Positions 63,469 to 64,000 of a DNA stretch of 64,000 nt are shown one piece after another. Origin of the DNA: Candidatus Tisiphia endosymbiont of Nedyus quadrimaculatus (GTDB taxonomy: Bacteria > Pseudomonadota > Alphaproteobacteria > Rickettsiales > Rickettsiaceae); assembly GCF_964059235.1 (NCBI RefSeq), contig NZ_OZ060452.1:1116001-1180000 (forward strand), written 5' to 3'. Within the stretch, counting starts at the first letter, position 1, and each line of letters opens with the position of its first letter. Under the pieces are notes generated by a model. It made no database searches and was not told the DNA's origin. It saw only the letters and a list, made by a program, of their open reading frames with translations. A program made the translations under genes and the position numbers.

Positions 63469-63963
63469 ATGCTACTTAAGAACATAGTAACCCTCATTGC
63501 TGTTACTTTATATTTCAGCCTATCAATATGTTTTGCAACTACCACGCCAAGTAATAACAATCCAGCAGCATCATTAGAAGTATCAACTCCTACTGCATCA
63601 ACTGCATCTATTAAAATACTAAATGCTTGGGCAAGAGATTCTGCTACTAATAATTCTGCAATATATTTTGAGATTTTTAATGACTCTGACCTCGATTATA
63701 ATTTGGTAAATGTTTCTTCAGATATAGCTAACAAGGTTGAATTACATAAAAGTTTTGTTGATGAAAAAGGGGTTAGCAGAATGGTAAAACTCGATAAGCT
63801 AGTCATCCCAGCTAAAAGTAGTGCTATTTTACAACCGGGTGGTATGCATATTATGCTCTTGGATATAAAAACCATACTAAAAGTTGGTGATCACTTTGAT
63901 TTATCCTTATATTTCGATAATGGTCTTCAGAAAGTTGTTCAAGTAGAAGTAAAAACAAAGTAG
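63469..63963 (+). CDS. PCu(A)C-type periplasmic copper chaperone
   Basis: 164 residues with an N-terminal signal peptide (hydrophobic 7-23, then a Thr/Asn/Pro-rich linker). The copper site H93...M105...H127-x-M129 fits the PCu(A)C pattern, with 21 residues between M105 and H127 exactly as in the family (VELHKSF, SRMVKL, GGMHIMLL). PCu(A)C delivers Cu(I) to the CuA site of cytochrome c oxidase in the periplasm, often with Sco1. No Sco gene is in the window. Confidence 0.93.
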   Translation: MLLKNIVTLIAVTLYFSLSICFATTTPSNNNPAASLEVSTPTASTASIKILNAWARDSATNNSAIYFEIFNDSDLDYNLVNVSSDIANKVELHKSFVDEKGVSRMVKLDKLVIPAKSSAILQPGGMHIMLLDIKTILKVGDHFDLSLYFDNGLQKVVQVEVKTK

Positions 63964-64000
63964 TTAGTCGTTCTTATAATGAATGGATATTTATACACCT

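Overview
The window is AT-rich chromosomal DNA from an obligate intracellular alphaproteobacterium of the Rickettsiaceae, most likely Rickettsia in the broad sense. The main evidence is a sca4 gene (Rickettsia surface/vinculin-binding antigen), a DUF2671 gene, GltX of the GltX2 type, Rickettsia-type intergenic palindromic repeats, and palindromic elements inserted in frame inside gltX and topA. I cannot name the species. The accessory load and the divergent, short sca4 suggest a symbiont-type lineage rather than a streamlined pathogen.

Layout. (1) 1-3.2 kb: the 3' end of a probable pssA, a decayed gene, tRNA-Asp with a good promoter, and a plasmid/RAGE-type DnaA-like initiator. (2) 3.2-4.5 kb: an ATGA-coupled DUF1828/1829 + DUF6978 pair. 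(3) 4.7-11.7 kb: a podovirus-like packaging and assembly module (TerS, TerL, coiled-coil protein, T7-type portal, Bbp19-like, scaffold) with an Rpn-type nuclease gene inside it, cut off by an IS21 element. (4) 11.7-28.6 kb: accessory wreckage. It holds two near-identical IS21 copies (the first carrying an IS256 insertion with an 8-bp duplication), a truncated TraA relaxase, a truncated CE-clan (Ulp1-like) peptidase, IS481, two unrecognised genes, an RT-less group II intron, a TOMM cyclodehydratase fragment fused to IS256 debris, an IS3 remnant, a truncated AAA-ATPase and a truncated second DnaA-like gene. (5) 28.9-34.2 kb: core genes prfA, pdhC, infC (AUU start) and thrS, all on the minus strand. 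(6) 34.4-43.5 kb: a nest of insertion sequences (IS4 interrupted by IS21, interrupted by an IS982/IS630 composite, then a second IS21 type and several transposase stumps). (7) 43.6-64 kb: an acquired aminoglycoside phosphotransferase-like gene, then core genes secA, a parvulin, dsbB, sca4, the dprA-topA-gltX operon, a peroxiredoxin, an IS110 element with a candidate guide RNA, an ABC exporter, DUF2671 and a PCu(A)C copper chaperone. Repeats fill almost every intergenic gap here.

How it fits together. The housekeeping blocks are intact and conventional. The accessory blocks are mostly broken: the TraA, scaffold, AAA-ATPase and second DnaA-like genes end within a few codons inside an IS21 terminus. 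The order of insertion can be read from target duplications. The strongest leads are the IS110 non-coding region that repeats 13 bp of the flank/element junction (a bridge/seek-RNA candidate), the podovirus-like module, the TOMM remnant and the two palindromic elements translated inside essential enzymes. All family assignments are by eye; no searches were run.
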